DNA of 48,774 bases, taken from positions 1-48,774 of the forward strand of contig CACNRH010000004.1 in the NCBI GenBank assembly GCA_902622825.1, given 5' to 3'. Numbering within the stretch: position 1 is the first letter of the stretch; every line of letters begins with the position of its first letter. Source of the DNA: an uncultured Pelagibacteraceae bacterium (GTDB lineage: Bacteria; Pseudomonadota; Alphaproteobacteria; Pelagibacterales; Pelagibacteraceae). Of this stretch, positions 45,903-48,774 are shown in pieces. Below the pieces are notes generated by a model that saw only the letters and a program-made list of their open reading frames with translations, was not told the origin of the DNA and did not search any database. A program made the translations under genes and the position numbers.

Positions 45903-46736
45903 GTGCAAAAAATTAATCAAAAATATATAAATTCAATTGTCAAAACAGCTCTAAATGAAGATCTTAAACCATTAGGGGACATCACAACACATCTTATCAC
46001 TTCAAAAAATAGAAGATTAAATGCAAAAATAATCTCAAAACAAAATGGAATTGTTTCAGGTCTAAATTTTTGTAAAGCAGCTTTTAAATTAATTGATAAA
46101 AAAACAAATTTCAAAGTTATGGTTGAAGATGGGAATAAAGTTAAAAAGAACAAAGTAATTGCTAAAATTAAAGGGAAAACAAAATCTTTATTGATTGCTG
46201 AGAGGACTGCTTTAAACTTTCTTAGCCACTCCTCTGGTATTTCAACTCTTACAAATAGATTTGTAAAAAAAGTGCGAAAAAAAACCAAAATTTGTTGCAC
46301 CCGTAAAACTACACCTAATTTAAGACTTTTAGAAAAATTTGCTGTAAAAAAAGGTGGTGGTTTAAATCATAGATATAATTTGAGTCAAGAAATACTAATA
46401 AAGGATAATCATATATTTGCAGAAAAGAATTTAAGAAAACTTGTTCAGAAAGCTATAAAATCAAAAAAAATGGTAACTGTTGAGATTGAAAAAATAAAAC
46501 AATTAAAAGAAATATTAGACTTAAAGTTTAAACGAATATTATTTGATAATATGTCGATTAATCAACTAAAAAAAGCATTAAAAATTTGTAAAAAAAAATA
46601 TGAAACTGAATATTCAGGTAATGCCAATCTTAAAAATATTTTAAAAATCTCGAACACTGGAGTTGATAGAATTTCAATTGGATCCTTAACCCACAGTGCA
46701 AATTCCTTTGATTTTACTTTAGAGTTATCTTCTTAA
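45903..46736 (+). CDS. nadC: Nicotinate-nucleotide pyrophosphorylase (quinolinate phosphoribosyltransferase)
   Basis: Turns quinolinate and PRPP into nicotinate mononucleotide. I start it at GTG 45903 (277 residues), which gives a family-like N terminus before ALNEDLKPLGDITT; TTG 45888, overlapping nadA, is the alternative and neither has a clear Shine-Dalgarno. AERTALNFLSHSSGI, TRKTTPNLRLLEKFAVKKGGG and LFDNMS are conserved. The 3' end overlaps convergent ppdK by 12 bases. Confidence 0.9.
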   Translation: MQKINQKYINSIVKTALNEDLKPLGDITTHLITSKNRRLNAKIISKQNGIVSGLNFCKAAFKLIDKKTNFKVMVEDGNKVKKNKVIAKIKGKTKSLLIAERTALNFLSHSSGISTLTNRFVKKVRKKTKICCTRKTTPNLRLLEKFAVKKGGGLNHRYNLSQEILIKDNHIFAEKNLRKLVQKAIKSKKMVTVEIEKIKQLKEILDLKFKRILFDNMSINQLKKALKICKKKYETEYSGNANLKNILKISNTGVDRISIGSLTHSANSFDFTLELSS

Positions 46737-48774
46737 CTCTGCCTGTGCCGCAGCTAATCTCGCTACTGGGACTCTAAATGGAGAACAAGAAACATAATTT
46801 AGTCCAGTTTTTGAACAAAATTCTATGCTCTTTGGATCGCCACCATGTTCACCACAAATTCCTAATTTTATTTTTTTGTTCGTTTTTCTTCCTCTCGTAG
46901 ACGCTATTTCGACTAATTCGCCAACTCCATTTTGATCTATACTAACAAATGGATCAATATCAAAAATTTTATTTTCAATGTAATCACTTAAAAATTTTCC
47001 CGAGTCATCTCTACTTATTCCAAGTGTTGTTTGAGTTAGATCATTCGTGCCAAAGCTAAAAAAGTCTGCGTGCCTTGATATTGATTGTGCTTGTAACGCA
47101 GCTCTAGGTAACTCGATCATTGTACCCACGGTATATTTGAGCTTTACTTTTTTTTCATTTTCTACTTTTTTTGCAATTCTATTTACCAAAGTTCTTAAGA
47201 TCTTAAGTTCAGTTTCAGTAGAGACCAAAGGTATCATTATCTCTACAAAAGCAGATTTTAAGTTTTCTTTTTTTAATTCTACAATCGCCTCAAAAATAGC
47301 CCTGCATTGCATCTCATAAATTTCTGGAAAAGAGATTCCGAGCCTACAACCCCTATGTCCTAACATGGGATTTTCTTCATGCAACTCAGAAATTCTTTCT
47401 TTAATTTCTTTTGATGCCAAGTTTAAGGATCTTGCTACCTCCTCAATATCATTTTCAGCCTTTGGTAAAAACTCATGTAAAGGTGGATCAAGCAATCTTA
47501 CGGTTACTGGTAAGCCTGACATAATCTTAAAAATTTTTTTAAAGTCATTTTTTTGGTAAGGTAAAAGCTTTTGTAAGGCGCTATCTCTATCTTCTTTTGA
47601 TTTAGATAGTATCATTTGTCTGACTGATAAAATTCTTTCTTCATCAAAAAACATGTGTTCAGTCCTACAAAGACCAATTCCCTCGGCCCCAAATTCTCTT
47701 GCAGTTTTACTATCATTCTCGGTTTCAGCATTAGTTCTAACTTTTAGTTTTCTAAACTCATCAGCCCAACCCATTATTTTTGAGAAATATCCTGAAATTT
47801 CAGGTTGCACCGTCGGAACTAATCCCTTCATCACCTTTCCACTGCTTCCGTCAATGGTAATTATTTCACCTTCTTTAATTATCTCATCTCCAGTTTTAAA
47901 TATTTTTTGTTCATAGTCTATTGTAATTTCACTTGATCCAGAAACACATGGTCTTCCCATTCCTCTTGCTACTACAGCTGCATGACTGGTCATTCCTCCT
48001 CTCGCGGTAAGGATTCCTTTAGCTGCATGCATACCGTGTATATCCTCTGGTGAAGTTTCAACTCTTACTAATATTGTATTTTGCATTAATCCGTTAAGTC
48101 TTTCAGCCTCATCGGCTGAAAATACAACTTTGCCACTTGCAGCTCCAGGTGAAGCGGGAAGCCCAGATGCAATAACATTTTTTTTTACTGTTTCATCTAA
48201 TGTGGGATGTAATAAAGTATCTAGTGTGTTTGGATCAATTCTCAACACTGCCTCTTTTTTGCTTATCAGTTTTTCTTTTACCATATCAACTGCAATTTTG
48301 ATGGCTGCTTTAGCAGTTCTTTTTCCTGACCTAGTTTGTAGCATCCAAAGTTTGTTATTCTCAACTGTGAACTCTATGTCTTGCATATCTTTATAATGCC
48401 TTTCCAATTTTATAAAAATTTCTTTAAGTTCTCTATAAACCTTGGGCATACTTTCCTCCATGGAGGGGAGTTTTTCGCCTGCTTTAAGTCTTGCTTTCTT
48501 TGTTATATATTGCGGGGTTCTTGTTCCAGCTACCACATCTTCACCCTGAGCATTTATTAAGTATTCTCCAAAAAAAGAATTTTCACCAGTTGAGGGATCA
48601 CGAGTGAAAGCAACACCCGTTGCACAATCATTTCCCATATTCCCAAATACCATAGCTTGTATATTAACAGCAGTGCCCCATTCGCTTGGTATGTGATTTA
48701 GTTTCCGGTATGTTTTAGCTCTTTGACTGTTCCAAGACAAAAATACTGAACTAACTGCTCCCAAAAGTTGCTCA
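46725..48774 (-). CDS. ppdK: Pyruvate, phosphate dikinase (5' part outside window)
   Basis: Interconverts pyruvate, ATP and phosphate with PEP, AMP and pyrophosphate. About 683 C-terminal codons are visible; the frame stays open to the right edge and lacks the N-terminal part of the ATP-grasp domain (the full family length is ~880). Seen: the end of the ATP-grasp domain (TGVAFTRDPSTGE), the phosphohistidine swivel domain GGMTSHAAVVARGMG, and the PEP/pyruvate barrel with LLDPPLHEFLP and the catalytic Cys in GICGEHGGDP. The C terminus CSPFRVPVARLAAAQA is typical of PPDK rather than PEP synthase. Confidence 0.94.
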   Translation of the reverse strand, partial: EQLLGAVSSVFLSWNSQRAKTYRKLNHIPSEWGTAVNIQAMVFGNMGNDCATGVAFTRDPSTGENSFFGEYLINAQGEDVVAGTRTPQYITKKARLKAGEKLPSMEESMPKVYRELKEIFIKLERHYKDMQDIEFTVENNKLWMLQTRSGKRTAKAAIKIAVDMVKEKLISKKEAVLRIDPNTLDTLLHPTLDETVKKNVIASGLPASPGAASGKVVFSADEAERLNGLMQNTILVRVETSPEDIHGMHAAKGILTARGGMTSHAAVVARGMGRPCVSGSSEITIDYEQKIFKTGDEIIKEGEIITIDGSSGKVMKGLVPTVQPEISGYFSKIMGWADEFRKLKVRTNAETENDSKTAREFGAEGIGLCRTEHMFFDEERILSVRQMILSKSKEDRDSALQKLLPYQKNDFKKIFKIMSGLPVTVRLLDPPLHEFLPKAENDIEEVARSLNLASKEIKERISELHEENPMLGHRGCRLGISFPEIYEMQCRAIFEAIVELKKENLKSAFVEIMIPLVSTETELKILRTLVNRIAKKVENEKKVKLKYTVGTMIELPRAALQAQSISRHADFFSFGTNDLTQTTLGISRDDSGKFLSDYIENKIFDIDPFVSIDQNGVGELVEIASTRGRKTNKKIKLGICGEHGGDPKSIEFCSKTGLNYVSCSPFRVPVARLAAAQAELRR

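Noticed and set aside
1..48774. Search by eye for CRISPR arrays, transposases, integrases, toxin-antitoxin pairs and riboswitches
   Set aside because: None was seen; gaps are too small and all large frames match housekeeping families.

Overview
The window is AT-rich, very compact bacterial chromosome. Gene content and order point to a streamlined marine alphaproteobacterium of the SAR11 clade (Pelagibacterales): lptF-lptG-lptD-surA-pdxA-rsmA, the fabD / rpsF divergence, recA close to alaS and icd, a proteorhodopsin next to ferredoxin and ferredoxin-NADP reductase genes, and long poly-A/T stretches. The lineage is an inference from gene families and synteny; no marker tree could be run. I see no phage, transposon, CRISPR array, plasmid or defence genes. 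Almost everything is housekeeping, and the largest intergenic gap is about 220 bp, upstream of proteorhodopsin.

Layout. 0.1-7.3 kb (+): lipopolysaccharide export (lptF, lptG, lptD), chaperone surA, pdxA and rsmA. 7.3-9.9 kb (-): fabD, fabG, acpP and gmk. 10.0-12.5 kb (+): rpsF, rpsR, rplI and dnaB. 12.5-17.0 kb (+): an RND/MMPL exporter, cvpA and purF. 17.0-24.8 kb (-): nine tightly packed genes, psd-pssA-rlmE-guaB-TPR-guaA-panB-yfgM-like-bamB. 24.9-26.1 kb (+): icd. 26.1-34.7 kb (-): a GFA-fold protein, a glycerate-kinase-like protein, tolC, recA, an aldehyde dehydrogenase with DUF779, and alaS. 34.8-37.0 kb (-): two glycosyltransferases. 37.1-37.5 kb (+): dksA. 37.5-40.3 kb (-): proteorhodopsin, ferredoxin, ferredoxin-NADP reductase and a glutathione transferase. 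40.6-42.5 kb (+): prpE. 42.4-43.8 kb (-): a dihydroorotase-like gene. 43.8-44.7 kb (+): ygfZ. 44.8 kb (-): tRNA-Leu(GAG) and a possible 39-residue membrane peptide. 44.9-46.7 kb (+): nadA and nadC. 46.7 kb to the right edge (-): ppdK, cut by the window end.

How the genes work together. Envelope biogenesis (Lpt, SurA, BamB, TolC, phosphatidylethanolamine synthesis) and nucleotide/cofactor synthesis (PurF, GuaA, GuaB, PdxA, PanB, NadA, NadC) dominate. Energy and carbon genes (proteorhodopsin with a ferredoxin/FNR pair, Icd, PpdK, PrpE, aldehyde dehydrogenase) fit a light-assisted heterotroph living on small organic compounds.

Most notable: an IMP dehydrogenase without its CBS regulatory domain; paired DnaA-box-like sites around the dnaB start; 3' overlap of all six convergent protein-gene pairs; a terminator hairpin that runs into the DUF779 start codon; face-to-face overlapping promoters for tRNA-Leu and nadA across an inverted repeat; and an SOS-like site inside the recA promoter. 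I did not find a convincing new multi-gene system.
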